A stretch of DNA of 64,000 nucleotides from Taudactylus pleione. Lineage: Eukaryota; Chordata; Amphibia; Anura; Myobatrachidae. Location: positions 5,703,501 through 5,767,500 of the forward strand of contig JAUIMM010000124.1 of the NCBI GenBank assembly GCA_031769625.1, in the 5' to 3' direction. Within the stretch, counting starts at the first letter, position 1; every line of letters starts with the position of its first letter. The position numbers and the translations under genes were made by a program. The notes below the pieces were generated by a model. It was not told where the DNA came from. It saw only the letters and a list, made by a program, of their open reading frames with translations, and did not search any database. Positions 32,126-44,099 of the stretch are shown in pieces.

Positions 32126-33050
32126 CTATGATTGAGTAATTCTTGATGAACTGGCGATTAGAAATTGCAGAGTCCCAGGAAGCGTTGTTTTGCTATCAAA
32201 CCCAACAGGGCGAGGCCAGTCAGTAACGGCAGCTAGCTTTGCAGGATCCATCTGAAGGTAGGAACCAGGAATAATGTATCCCAGAAACGTTAAATCCTTT
32301 TGCTCGAAGGAACATTTTTCAAGTTTGCAGAATAGCTGGTTGGCCCGAAGTATGTGAAGTGCTGACACGACATGCAGGCGATGACTTGTCACATCCGCTG
32401 AGAATATTAGGATGTCATCTAGATACACCACAACATATTTATAGTGCAAATCCCTGAAGATGTGATTCATATATTTTTGGAAGACAGCTGGAGCGTTGCT
32501 TAACCCAAAAGGCATGACACTGTACTCAAAGTGACAATCACGAGTATTGAAGGCTGTCTTCCACTCCCCTCCTGCCCGAATCCTGATCAAATTATAGGCC
32601 CCGTGAAGATCTAGCTTGGTAAAAATCTTTGCTCCCTTAATTCGGTCAAAAAGTTCAGATATCAGAGGTAATGGAAACCGGTCTTTGATGGTAATAGCAT
32701 TCAGGCCCCGGTAATCAATGCATGGTCTCAGAACTCCGTCCCTTTTTTTTGACAAAGAATAGGCCAGCACCAGAGGGTTGTTTGGACTCTGAGTATATTC
32801 AGGAGAATCTGGAACACAGGTTCATCAGACACTGATTGGGACTCAGGAAGTGAAAGAGGGAAAGTTCTCCCACAAGGTGGCTCTTTTCCAGGTAATGGGT
32901 CAATAGCGCAATCCCAGTCCCTATGAGCAGGAAGTGTCTCAGCGGCTTTCTTACTAAAGACATCTTGGAAGGACCGGTATGAAGCTGAATTTCCGGAGAG
33001 ATGACTGAACTCCGAATGGCTTGCTGAGGAGGTTTAACGGATGACAAAGG
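32126..33050 (-). pseudogene. gypsy reverse transcriptase
   Basis: From about 33050 an N-terminal part in two frames; 32770-32126 gives 214 codons with [22 protein letters not shown] (first Asp), [13 protein letters not shown] and [11 protein letters not shown] (intact YLDD). The fold is complete through the palm; the thumb ends by a frame change near 32165. Confidence 0.9.
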
Positions 33051-33052
33051 AG

Positions 33053-33560
33053 TCATGGCATCGAGGACCCCACGCCAGAATTTGAGGTTCCTCCCAATCT
33101 AGCACAGGATAATGTTTCTGAAGCCAAGGAAGACCCAGGATGACAGGACTCTCGGCTGATGGAAGTATGTAGAATGCTATTGATTCTCGAATGAGAGTCC
33201 CTACTTGCATGATCTATGTCGTCCGAGAGTGTGATGGTCGCTGTAGGAAGTTTATTCCCATCCACCCCGATGATACTGAGAGGTGTTTGAAGTGGCATAA
33301 TAGGAATTCCCAGCTCTTTAACTTTCTTAGCCGTAATGAAGTTGCCATCGGAATCTGAGTCCAGGAAAGCTCTAATGACTTCAGTGAACTTTCCCAGGAC
33401 CAGGGTCACATCAATGGAGAACTGAGGAACTAAACTGTTCTTTGGGGTGTGTTCAAATTTACCCAATCTGACCACCCCTCGATCAGTTAGGCCTTCTCGT
33501 TTCCGGACGTTTTGGACAGCCGGAGAGATGGCCTGGTTCACCACAATATAAACAAAGTAT
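33053..33560 (-). pseudogene. gypsy zinc knuckle and protease
   Basis: Near 33555-33500 one frame reads [13 protein letters not shown], a CCHC knuckle with three instead of four residues before the last Cys. Protease follows at 33544-33053 in another frame, with FLDSDSDGNFI: the usual DSG active-site triplet reads DSD here, so activity is unlikely. Confidence 0.75.
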
Positions 33561-33607
33561 GTTGATAAACCTCCTTTCTCTCTCTGCGACAGGAAGGCGA
33601 GATTTTC

Positions 33608-34396
33608 TCACCTGCATGGGCTCTTCTGGAGGTTCCACTGGTGCCGTGAAGCAAGCTTAAAGGTAAACCGACGAGACTGTTCCTTTTCACTTGCTCTATC
33701 CCGATGGCAAAGATCCACCCGAATACACAGGGAGATTAGGTCATCCAAAGAAGTTGGCAGTTCACTGGATGCGAGTACATCTTTGATCTGATCGGACAGA
33801 CCCTGCATGAATGCGGCAACTAAGGCTTCATTGTTCCATCCCAATTCTGAAGCAAGGGTTCGGAACTGCACCGCATACTGTCCTGCTGATTGATTGACTT
33901 GTCTCAGCTGTAGAATAGCCGATCCCGCAGAGGATACTCAATCGGGCTCATCGAAGACCCTTCGGAAATCTTTCAGGAACTCTGCGCTATTGTTAACCAG
34001 AGGATCATTTCTCTCCCATAATGGAGAAGCCCAAGCCAAAGCCTGACCGGACAGCAGCGAGATCACGCAAGCCACTTTTGTCCTTTCTAACAGAAAATTT
34101 GCTGCTTGAACCTCAAATTGAATTGAGCACTGGTTCAGGAAACCTCGACAGTCCTTTGAGTTCCCGTCATACTTCGTGGGATTTGGAATGCGTAATGGTG
34201 CAGAGGCACTGGCAGCTTGTACAGTCACCGTAGGAGGTGGGGCTGATTGTACCGGTGCCGGCTGAGCGGTACCGACTTGTTGCATTAAGGTCTGCAGACG
34301 CTGCTTAATCTGAGCTTGATCTTGTTCTTGTTTCTCAACTCTAGCAAGTAGATTCTCCAGCAAGTCTCAGGGCGACGGGTTACCAGCAGCATCCAT
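33608..34396 (-). pseudogene. gypsy gag, two in-frame stops
   Basis: Starts at ATG 34396-34394. A TGA at 34369-34367 stops it after nine codons. The frame is then open to a TGA at 33940-33938, which sits where the family has Arg (CGA to TGA would be a CpG transition), and continues to 33608. It has a coiled-coil-like N-terminus (LLARVEKQEQDQAQIKQRLQ), a PTKYDG motif and a helical capsid-like region. Confidence 0.82.
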
Positions 34397-34559
34397 GTTT
34401 TTGGGCCAGAGTATTCTGTCGCAAACTCTCGGATAGTGGACGCAACCCGTATTCAGGGAATTGGCTAGACCTATTCCCGAGGCACGGTATCTAATGTGCC
34501 AGCGGTATTCACCAGGGACCCTCGCAAGAAGGTATGGACTTAGCTGCGTCTGACACACA

Positions 34560-35117
34560 GGTTGCGGCCCTCAGGTTAGGTTTCCCTATACAGGTGCTGT
34601 TGACTAGTAGAGTGCTGGGAACTTGTAGCGTAGTAGACTAGCCGGGTCAGAACCAAACAGACGAGACAGTACCAAGGAGCAGACTTAAACGGGTCACAGG
34701 GAATAGCCGAGGTCAGAACCAGATATCAAACACAAAACCAGGGGTCAGGCAGAATCGGAGTCACGAACAGGCCAAGGTAAGAAACCTATAGTCAGGATAT
34801 ACACAGGAACACTGGAGTATGGTAATGGAGCCTATACTCTGTCACTGGAGTGCTCCCATGAACTTCCTTTTATAGGTCAGAGTTCAAACTAGCCCCAGTT
34901 AGCTCTTCCTATTTTGAGTGCCTGTTACTTTAAATCTTTAACAGAGCGGCGTGCGCGTTTCTAAGGAAGCCACGGCAGCCTGCACACAGCTGGCGGGGAA
35001 GGAGAGGAACAGCTGACAGCGGGTGCCGGGGATCTCCCGCCCGCTGTCCCATGCCAGCCAGGACTCCAGCGTCACCGGACCAGGTAAGAGAGACCTGGAT
35101 TCGGCGGCGCCGTGACA
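34560..35117 (-). repeat. 5' LTR and leader of the gypsy element
   Basis: Starts TGTCACGGCGCC at 35117 reading leftward. A TATA box (TATAAAAGG, minus strand) lies at about 34874-34866, then a C/T-rich R-U5 style stretch. The LTR-leader border is not resolved. Confidence 0.7.
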
Positions 35118-37130
35118 GATATATCATTCAATCATTCATTATATCTGCTAATGGATAGGCCCTGAACGATGACAGATGCGCACTCCCACGGCCGATAAAT
35201 CGCATCTATCATCTCTCCAATATGTTGGTCAATTATCGCATATAGCTGTACGATATTAGCAATATCTGGCAGTTTATATGCGACGAAAGATATTGGCAGC
35301 AGCTACAGAACGCTGCAGAGAAAAAAATCCACTCCCTGAATGATGTCATGCGATATCGTTCATCGTTTGCCAAAATCTGTCATGTACATGACAGATATCG
35401 TTCAGCACAGCCACCGGAATTTTCAAGGGATATCTCTCTTGTCTTTCATCGCTCAGAAGTACATCTGCTAATGGGTAAGCCCCTTTAGTGGTGTTTCTAT
35501 ATTGGACAACCATTTGATGGACGATCTGATACTATGTTCCTTTTGAAAATTCAGTACAAGGGACACGACGTGTAAACTTTTCATACACTGGATACTTTGT
35601 TTATTATACACATGGTATCTTTGAGAAATGAGCACTTATTCTCTAGAATATGATTTTAGAGATACTGTAATAATATTTGTATTACAATCAGAATAACTAC
35701 CTGCTGGGAAAAGAAACATTCACGCAGGATTATTTTATTAAGCATATATGTTTATTCATCACTGTAGAATATTAAGGACATCATATTAATGAACAGCAAT
35801 GTAGGTCAACAGAGGAGTCCTATATGGCTGGAAAAAATATTTTTATTTACACAATTTTTCTTTCTATTAACACAATTCTTTTTTTTATATTTAACTGTTT
35901 TAATAAATGAATATCGATATATTTTAAGATGTGGGCAATGAAGGTTATATTTTAATCCAAGTGCATCCTACAACGACAATTCTTTTTTCTTTTTCTTTTT
36001 TTATGTGTTGATTCCACCTTTTTTATCCTCCTTTACCTACTATCTGGGGTACATATTGATGAACACTATCCATTTGTTAACCTTTTTGCTAACTTATTAT
36101 TTGCACAGTTTGTATGACATAACATTTTATGCTCTGTTTTAATTGTTTGAGTTCACTAAAGGCTGCATTAACTGATACTAGGTAATGCTTGATTTACAGT
36201 ATATCTAATTTTGAGACATATCTACTGATGGTATTGCGGTATCCATGGCACTGCACATTTATGGCTTTGTATTTATTTGTTCTTATTATTCCTATTACAT
36301 TCACAAATGTTGCATTAGATAATGTTGGATATTTGCTTCATGTTATAAAAAAAATGTTGGGACACACTCTATATTAAGTATTCTTATATATTACTGCTGC
36401 ACCTGTAAGCTACACAAATTTGTGATTCTGAGCTCTTTAATTGATTTTTTTTTTAAGACTTGTGTACATAAATTACATATACAGTTTACATGCATAAATA
36501 CTTGTACATGTATACATACAAGTGCTGCATTGTAATGATAAAGGACAATATCTGCCCTACATCTAGATCCCGTGATACATATTAGTTATTCTACATATCT
36601 CCCACCTTTAGTGATGCAATCTTTTTCACTATTATGATTATTCTACATTCTAGATTTTATATTACTATGTAACATTCATGTGTTGTATGTCTGTAATCTT
36701 TGATGAAAAATTACGTTTTATGAAGGAAAAGAGAGCCCTCCAAAAAGTCTTGTTATTTCTTTACATTTTTATATATCTAGTGACTCTAGGGGAGCATCAT
36801 AGGCGGAATTTACTTGATTTATGACTGTCTAGTACTCACTGGAGAATTAATGTTTGGCATATAATATCAGTGAGACATGTATATTCATTTTTTTCTGACA
36901 CATACTGGGTCAACCATATTGTTGTGCAAAACTGACCTACCCCCAGGTATATATTGTTACTATCCTGATATGTTTTAATAGCCCTACATAGTTAGTGTCG
37001 TCACCAAATCTGAACACCATACTTTTTAGGCCATCTGCAAAGATCATTACTTAAAAGATTGAAAAGGAAAATATTAGTTCTTGTGGTGCACCACTAGTAA
37101 CTCTTGACAGTCTGAACTAGAGATGAGCGA
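35118..37130 (+). other. tbce intron, mostly unassigned
   Basis: 35125-35490 has MITE-like ATATCG motifs and a repeated phrase ATCTGCTAATGG. The rest is AT-rich without recognised genes or ends. Confidence 0.4.
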
Positions 37131-37496
37131 TTCGGTTTTGGCTCGATCGTTCCTTCAAGTTCGGATCTTAGAATGAGGCAAGACGTCATCTTTCATTGAT
37201 AAAATGTCGTATTTGTCTGTGAAAGATAACGTTTTGCCTCTTTCTGAGATCCAAACTTGGTGAAAAGATACAAGCCAAAGCCGACCCGCTCATCTCTTGA
37301 TCAAATAAATACCGGAGATGACGTGTGATGCGAACGGCAAAGGGGCGTCTTTACAAAATAGCGAGCGCATATTTTGTTCACTCGGTCAGACATAGAGGTG
37401 TCAACAAACCGCAATGAGCGAGCGCTCAATTTAAATAGCCGGCCCCTTTTTTGGAACGACCGTACGCAAATAGCGTCTTGCTCTGAATCAGGCCCT

Positions 37497-37682
37497 CTGT
37501 CCTCAGGATCCCAAACAGTTCACATTTTCCAGGTCACCTAGCAGGTACACAGGTGTACGCATTACTCACTGACATGTTTAAAAGATCCACAGGTGGAGCT
37601 AATTATTTCACTTGTAACTCTGCATGGAGATCTGGAAAACATGCACTGTTTGGGGTCCTGAGGACCGAGTTTGAGAACCTGT
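37497..37682. repeat. MITE, GTCCTCAGGA(C)CCCAAAC family, copy 1
   Basis: Left TGTCCTCAGGATCCCAAACAG, right CTGTTTGGGGTCCTGAGGAC, inverted. It is preceded by CTGAATCAGGCCC, the right end of a GGGCCTGATTCAG-family MITE (left end not found). Confidence 0.75.
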
Positions 37683-37689
37683 GCATTAG

Positions 37690-38765
37690 AGGAACGAGTT
37701 AGGGCTGTGGACTCTTTCTGGCTCTATTGCGCTCTATTTCTTTGCTATAATGTCCCTATTCAGCCTGTCATAGCCTCATGCTGGTAATGATAGTTTGTTC
37801 CCTCAATTTGCCACTGTTTATTTCTTTGTAAAATCCTAAATGAAAACACCAGTCATCATCATCAAATGAGAATGATGACTGGTATATACTAAGCATGGTG
37901 AAATGCAGGTATTTTCTCATATATGCAGAGAGTAACATATGCCATTTTTCTGGGGTTACCTGCCTCGGCCCCTCTATAGGCATACAGATGTACTTCTCAG
38001 CTGTGTCTTTTGTGCAACTATGTCTGTTATTCTTTGCCATAGCATAATTCTCTCTAACATCATGTATTCATTGTTTTATTATTTTATACCTCATATAATT
38101 GTTATTGTTGTGCTGAAATGGGTGGAATAAGTCTGAGGAACAGAATTTTACAGCACTGGCATATTAATTTCCTTAGTTCAATTTTTTAAACTGAGTAATC
38201 CGTTTAATATTATTAGTTTAACAAGATAAGTTTGTGTTCAAAGACTTTGATGGAGATGTGACAGTCTGGGCATGCTTTGCCTTCCTTTTGGGCTTTTATA
38301 AATTAGAGTTTTTCTTACTGTCAATAACTTGTCACTGTCCATTCGTACTGCTGCTGCATGGGTAAAGTAGACATACACTGACTGTGTCGACTGCACACCA
38401 GAGAGGGTGCCCCAACTGTAGGAGTATAGTTGCTGCCACCACTAGGCTCCTGTAACGTCTGATTGCTTACTTAGAATCAGGACTGGTGGGAAGCAAGCAG
38501 GTTATGGACTTGGGACACAAGGTTAAACAGAGCACATATAGGCGAAAGATGAGTTCTAGCTCTTATTTGTAGGTCAGAAGATTAGAGCAGGTAAAGGCCT
38601 CTCACAGGAATAGAGCAACATTATTAGTAGTGGTGACTTTTATTTAATGAGAGATATCATCCAGTTTTTATATATTTATATGCCCTGTGTATATAGTTTA
38701 TCAAACACATGCTGGCAGGGGGTAATCCCACCCCTTGTCCCTTTAGTCAGATCCAGTTACTTCTC
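37690..38765 (+). other. tbce intron, unassigned
   Basis: No gene or clear repeat is recognised. Confidence 0.45.
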
Positions 38766-38774
38766 TAATATAGT

Positions 38775-39330
38775 GTTTCTCAAACTCTGTTCTCAGGGAA
38801 CCCTAATAGTGTGTGTGTGTTTTCATGGTATCCTAAGGAATAATTAGTACCATCTGTAGATCTATTCAGCGAGCGCTGCCGGGCCCCAGTAAAGAGGGGG
38901 CGTGGCCTAATCGCGGAAGGCATGGCCACGCCCCCTAGGGGAAAAAAACATACTTTTGCAACGTGTCGGGAAGGGGGCACTGTGAGCCCCTCAGCCCGGT
39001 GCAAAGCCGGGGTGGTGTGATCGCTCCCCCCCCCCCCCCCTCAGGCATAGGAGATTGCTGTGGCTGCTGCTTAGCAGCCGCGAGCAATCTCACACTGCCG
39101 CGAGCAATCTCACACTGCATCCCAGCAACATGGGCTGCTGCAGATGAAGGGAAGGAAGGGGGGTGGCTCCGGTCCCGTGCCTCTCTCAAAGCCCGGGTAA
39201 ATTGTACCCGCCCCCCCCCTCTCGGTGCCCCTGGATCTATTGTGTTAGTTAATTGACACACCTATGCTCCAGCTAGATGATCTGGAAAACATGCACTGTT
39301 AGGGTTCCATTAGACCGGGTTAGAGAAAAA
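38775..39330. repeat. MITE, TTTCTCAAACTC family, copy 2, split by a hAT-like MITE
   Basis: Left TTTCTCAAACTCTGTTCTCAG and right GACCGGGTTAGAGAAAAACT are degenerate inverted ends, with GGAAAACATGCACTGTT near the right as in the copy at 37497-37682. The insertion at 38877-39233 interrupts it. Confidence 0.7.
38877..39233. mobile_element. GC-rich hAT-like MITE with perfect 8-bp target duplication
   Basis: Starts CAGCGAGCGCTGCCGGGCCC and ends CTCGGTGCCCCTG; GATCTATT flanks both sides (38869-38876 and 39234-39241). Contains a C run (39028-39041) and a 20-base direct repeat (CCGCGAGCAATCTCACACTG) at about 39080-39118. Confidence 0.85.
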
Positions 39331-39462
39331 CTGCTCTAATCTTTCACTGGGATCAGTTCTGCTCAGATTGGTAATTTAATATTGTACTCAGAGACAGGAG
39401 TGGTTTCCATACACTGCAAAAGGGTGACTCAGCCCTTTCTCTATCCTAGCTCAACTAATGGT

Positions 39463-39765
39463 GCATACACACGGGTCGATAGACAATGATAACGATATCA
39501 TTGTCTACGATCTCCCGGGGGTGCTGGACAATCGATATCAATCATCCAGCACACCACCAATTCACCAACGACTATAGCGATCAACGATCGCTAATTTCTA
39601 TAGTAACCTGGTCGATATCAACCAGGTTGGCCTGCATGCATGCTCGATGGACGATATCGTCCATACGTGCCCGCGCATCGCAGGTCGTTGGGCACGGAAA
39701 AATGCACGATATGTTATCATTCACATCGCCCATTTTAATCGTACCATGTGTACGCACCTGAAGAC
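39463..39765. repeat. MITE with GGTGCATACACAC ends
   Basis: Left GGTGCATACACACGGGTCG, right CCATGTGTACGCACC, inverted. The interior is rich in CGATATC/GATATCG palindromes. Confidence 0.7.
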
Positions 39766-40143
39766 CTGACTAGGAGCTTTTATCTTTCATTCACCCACCC
39801 AAATTGACTTCAAGGACATGTCTAAGCTAAATTTGAAATGTAAACAGTAGGGGCACTGGTAATATTGCATTTCGAATCCGTCTTGGTGACTGTAGTAGCC
39901 CAAATAATGCTGGCCCCTTCTCTAAAATTAATCCTGCAGGGTTCCTATGAACCCTGCCATGCGGAAGTAGAAGATCCTGGGGCTTCCTCTGAACTCAGGT
40001 CTCTACTTGAGCTCACCAGGTCTGCTGCTATGACCCTGCACTGGGTTGCCATTTTCACCCCTCCAGCACCACCGCAATTTTCGCCCCCTTTCCCACTAGA
40101 CCACAAGCGGTGATTTTTACTTCAATTATTTATTGGGTACATT

Positions 40144-40428
40144 GGGCCTGATTCAGAGCTGTGAGCAAACCCGATGGTTTGCACACAACTCCAATGGCTT
40201 TTGATCTGCGCAGGATCTGTACTGTGCATGTGTAGATCTTGTACTGCGAGATTGCTCGGAGTGTCCTCTAAACCACAGCATGATAGACATGCTGCGGCCG
40301 TTTGGGGGCTGGAAATGGGTGGCGATGGCCATCACCCCCGAAAGCGTGGGAGTGTTGGTCCCTTTTTCAATGCAAGTCCAGGGTCTGCATCTTCTAATTC
40401 AGCTTCACTGGTCCCGGCTGCCTGAAAT
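40144..40428. mobile_element. GGGCCTGATTCAG-family MITE, left part
   Basis: Starts GGGCCTGATTCAGAGCTG after ATT (40141-40143). The right end is not found before or after the hAT-like insertion at 40429, so the copy is probably truncated. Confidence 0.6.
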
Positions 40429-40835
40429 CAGGGCCTGCTCTAGTGGTGTTCGACCAGTGCCGTCGCACAGGGGCGCCACCCATAGAGGGCGCACCCCTCC
40501 CTCAACATCCCAATTTCAGCGGGACAGTACTGTCCGCTTTTCCACCCGTGGCCCGAGGTAGTCAAATCGGGAGTTCGGGCACCCCCACCGCCGCAGCTGT
40601 GTGGCGGTGCCGGACCCCCGGAGTGTGAATGCATCCATTCACTAATGGCAGAGGGCTGGGCTTTACCCCCAGCCTGACGTTATTTGGAGGCGTGCCATGC
40701 GGGCACGCCTCCAAATAACGTCACGCATGCGGCATGGCCTATAGAAATGATGCCACGCCCCCAATTTCGGGGCGGGATTACAGGGCGCTATGTACTGGGC
40801 AGGCACAGGGTGCTCAGACCCTGGAGCCGGCCCTG
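40429..40835. mobile_element. hAT-like MITE with perfect 8-bp target duplication
   Basis: Starts CAGGGCCTGCTCTAG and ends CTGGAGCCGGCCCTG; CCTGAAAT flanks both sides (40421-40428 and 40836-40843). A palindrome, GACGTTATTTGGAGGCGTGCC with its inverse, spans about 40676-40723. Confidence 0.92.
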
Positions 40836-41222
40836 CCTGAAATACATGTGCATCCCGAGTAAGCTGAGGGGGGTTACTTAGATGTCCAATGTTAATGCAA
40901 GTGTTCCGATGGCAGCATCCTCAGCTGGTTACAGAAGCCGTCAGGAGGCGTCTATTTACACAAGAAGTCTCCTGCAGCATTAGCATATAATCACACAGCC
41001 TCTGCATACAAATACGCAGCAATTGTGTCATAGCATAAAAACTGCAAAATAGATGTAAAAACAATAGACCTGATTTAGACAGTCTTACAACACTAATTGC
41101 ACACAAAAAATAATTCCTGTAGCAATGCGGGTAGATTTTGTTTGTGATCCATAATTAACAAAATGAGCACAGTAAGAGCTAAAAGCTTACTATTACAAAT
41201 ACTGTGTCTTGTTTCTTTTCAG

Positions 41223-41375
41223 TGGTCTTTTATCAATGAGTTAAATAAACTGCAGAGTTTGCAGTCTCTAATTTGTCATAACAACCCTCTAATGGATTCT
41301 GAGAACAACCCTGAAACTGTCCGACAGCTTATAATCGCAAAGATAGCAAGGCTAAAAGTTTTGAACAAGACTGAG
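41223..41375 (+). CDS. tbce: tbce exon g (end of leucine-rich repeats)
   Basis: Acceptor CTTTTCAG before 41223 and donor GTAAGT at 41376. 51 codons in phase 0, starting WSFINELNKLQSLQSL and ending ARLKVLNKTE. It matches the last leucine-rich repeats of TBCE (WSFFNELEKLPSL, then LKTLNKCE in the human protein). A complete DIRS element begins only 271 bases after the donor. Confidence 0.95.
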
Positions 41376-41645
41376 GTAAGTGTTTTCTCCTTATGAGTGT
41401 TTTATATTTTGAACCAACCTTAAATGAAACAGTCTACCAATCAGACTTGAGATGCAAATGCACAATATGTCTGAAATGTCTCACTTAGAAATCACGTGAG
41501 GATCAAAAAATGCAGTGGGCAATTTTAAAGAACTACCTGTTATCATCATCGGCTTCGCCCACAATGAATTCACTTCTGCCGACATTTTTTTTATTTCCAT
41601 AGGGGCCCTGTTACAGGAGTGGCCCACATGACCAGCAGCACTATA

Positions 41646-41793
41646 TTTCTACTTCAGGGTCCATAGGGTATCCACAGGATACCTTGGGTGTGACGTCAGT
41701 CATCGGGCACCATAGAGTTAAGCTTTCAGCCTCCCAGAATGCACTAGGGTCCCCGTCCTATATCCCGCCCCCGAGCCAAGGCACCTCAGTTTA
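41646..41793 (+). repeat. DIRS-B left terminal inverted repeat
   Basis: From TTTCTACTTCAGGGTCC to GAGCCAAGGCACCTCAG. It is the reverse complement of 47287-47430 with a few differences. Confidence 0.93.
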
Positions 41794-42723
41794 GTTTGGT
41801 GCCCGGCCGGAGTCGGGTGCACCTGTTGGAGTGGGGGCTAAGAAGAGCCCCTGAAACTTTTCTGCATGCAGCTGTGGCTGCACATCTGGATGTACAGCAT
41901 GGACAGTCAGTCCTGACGTCCATGCTGTCTTCCCTACACCCCCGCCGGTACCAGAACGCCGGTACCAATCCGGGGATGCTGGTGAGCATCTGGGGTCACA
42001 GCTAGCGGTGACCCCAGATGTTCCGGACCATGGCCGGATTCAAGGGGGACAGCAAGGTAAGCAGCGGAGTCCCGCGGTGGGTCCCCGCTGTTACATGGTC
42101 CTGAGTCCCCAGGCAGGGGCCTCCCTGGGGACTGGCTGCAGCGTGGAGCCAGGTAAGAACCTGCGCTTCCACTACCCCCCCTGGGACAGCGGACCGCAGC
42201 AGAGCGGTAGCGCTGCGGCGTCCCAGGGGTTAAATGCATGCCAGGGGAGCGCGCCTTCCCTGTCTCACAGCCGGCGCCTCCCCCGCTGCACACAGCCCTC
42301 TCTGCACTCTGCCGACTGGCCCTGTGGCAGCGCTCCTCCCTCAGGCCAGCCTCCTCTCTGCTCCTCGGCGGCCATCTTCCTGAACGCATGGTGAACGCTG
42401 CTGGAAGCCTGGGAGGAAGCATCTGGTCTGGGTCCCCCCGCATACCTCTCCTCCGCTGTGGTCAGGTCTGTGTATGCAGCGCTGTGTCCTACCAGACCCT
42501 GTGTCTGCGTAGTTGAGTGATCAGCGCTGGTTAGTGCAGGAATTGATTTTCTTTGCATTGTATGTGACTGTGCTAGCGCTGCTGCCTGTATCTTCTTTTC
42601 TGACTGTCAGCTTCATTACTGTCCCTGTTCTTTCTGCTAAGCCCTTGCGGTGCGGTGCTGCAGGGTGGTATCTCACCTCTTTAAAATTCAGTTGGTGAGA
42701 GGGGTCACATACTTAGTACCATC

Positions 42724-44099
42724 ATGTCTGAAAGTGATTTTCCTCTCCGGCTACAGTGTACTACGTGTAAAGTACCTTTAGCGGAGGGGAAGGGTAGCGC
42801 GGTACAGGAGCCGCCCTGGGCTTGTTTCGCTCAGGCGCTTACAACCTTAGTGGGCCAGTTAGCTCCGCAGCCCGCGTTTACACAGATGGGTTTGTCCCAG
42901 CAGTCAGTGGTGTGGTCACCCATGCAGGGTTTCCCAAGACAATTGGTGGTACCCCGCAGTCTCCCTATTTCCCCTCTCCTGGTTTCTCAGGAGCCGGCGT
43001 GGGTTAACTCCCTGACGAGTTCTGTACAGCACTTGTCGGATGTGTTGCAGGGGGAGACTGTGATGCGGCCACATAAACGGCTGGTGGCGTCTGTCGGCTC
43101 CTTATGAGGATGACGAAGGGACGTCTGATGATGGGGAGATTCTGGATCCTTACGATCAGGAACCTCTCCATACTAAGGACGCTGACGCTAGGTCCAAGGT
43201 ATATATTCCTGGACTAATTCGGGCAGTCCACACAGCCTTGGTGATTGAGGACGAAGTTCCCCCAGCTGCTAAATCTAAGGATGTGTCTTTCCTCTTTCGG
43301 GTCAGTTAATGGACCATTTAGAGGAGGCGTGGAAACAGCCTGGCAAGCGATACCAGCCGCAGAGGCGCCTGGCAGTGGCTTATCCGTTCGCGGATAATTA
43401 TTTTGCTAAGTGGGAATCCCCTCCACAGGTGGATTCTCATGTGACACGTCTTGTCCGTAGTGCCACATTGCCGATGCCATCCATGTCCTCCCTTAAGGAT
43501 GCTACGGACCGCAAGGTGGAGATCTGCCTGAAGTCCGCTTATTCCCTTGCGGGGGGGGGGGGGCAGCGCGGCCGGCTATGGCCATTTGCTGGGTTGTCAG
43601 AGCGATGGAGCGCTGGGTGGATTCATTGGAGGCGTCCTTTGATTCCGACTGTCCGGCCGAACAAACGGAGTTGATTGGCAATCTCCATGATTCGGCCACT
43701 TATATCAACGAGGCGGCCTTAGACATTAGTACACTGGTGTCTCGAATTTCTTCAGCAGCGGTGGCTGCTTGTCGCACCTTGTGGTTGCGATCCTGGAAGG
43801 CGGACGCTGACTCCAAAAAGGGTTTGGAGGCGTTGCCCTTTAACGGAGAAGTTCTCTTCGGTCCAGATCTGGACAAGATTGTGGCCACGATGGCGGCAGC
43901 CAAATCGGCATGTCTCCCGTCGGCCGCGGCTCCTTCTGGTTCAGGACCATCGTCCTTTCGGTCTTATAGGGCCCAGGGCAGGCCCAAACCACAGTCTTTT
44001 CCCCGACAGGCTGGCCCCAAAAAATCGGCCAAGCCCCGGAAGCAGGCATGGAGTACCAGACGTCCGGCCCCTAAGCCTGATGACAAGCCTGCGGCCTGA
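42724..44099 (+). pseudogene. DIRS-B gag-like ORF, frameshifted
   Basis: ATG at 42724 opens a frame with an N-terminal CTTCK motif (C-x2-C, possible zinc ligand), which stops at 43107 after a frameshift in the region near 43090. The product is followed in other frames through 43105-43308 (acidic DDEGTSDDGEILD), 43309-43550, a run of G at 43550-43562 that shifts the frame, and 43578-44099, which ends in a basic, proline-rich tail (SFPRQAGPKKSAKPRKQ) suited to nucleic-acid binding. The function is inferred from position in DIRS elements. Confidence 0.75.

Larger units (their letters stand above)
30490..35117 (-). mobile_element. Ty3/gypsy chromovirus retrotransposon, degraded
   Basis: On the minus strand: LTR start TGTCACGG at 35117, gag from 34396, zinc knuckle, protease, reverse transcriptase, RNase H, a partly deleted integrase, chromodomain-like end, polypurine tract (AGAAGGGGGGGG) and TGTCACGG again at about 30613. 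The order protease-RT-RH-integrase and the chromodomain mark a chromovirus. Stops, frameshifts and an integrase deletion make it non-functional. It is antisense to tbce. Confidence 0.9.

Noticed and set aside
35125..35490. Possible MITE with ATCTGCTAATGG ends
   Set aside because: The two phrases are in direct, not inverted, orientation, and no target duplication was found, so it is not called as an element.
38935..39261. 108-codon minus-strand frame in a GC-rich block
   Set aside because: It lies in a hAT-like MITE with an exact 8-bp target duplication and a C run; no protein similarity recognised.
42265..42558. Open frames on both strands between the DIRS-B left end and gag
   Set aside because: GC-rich leader of the retrotransposon; no motif, and the frames are not shared with the other two DIRS copies.
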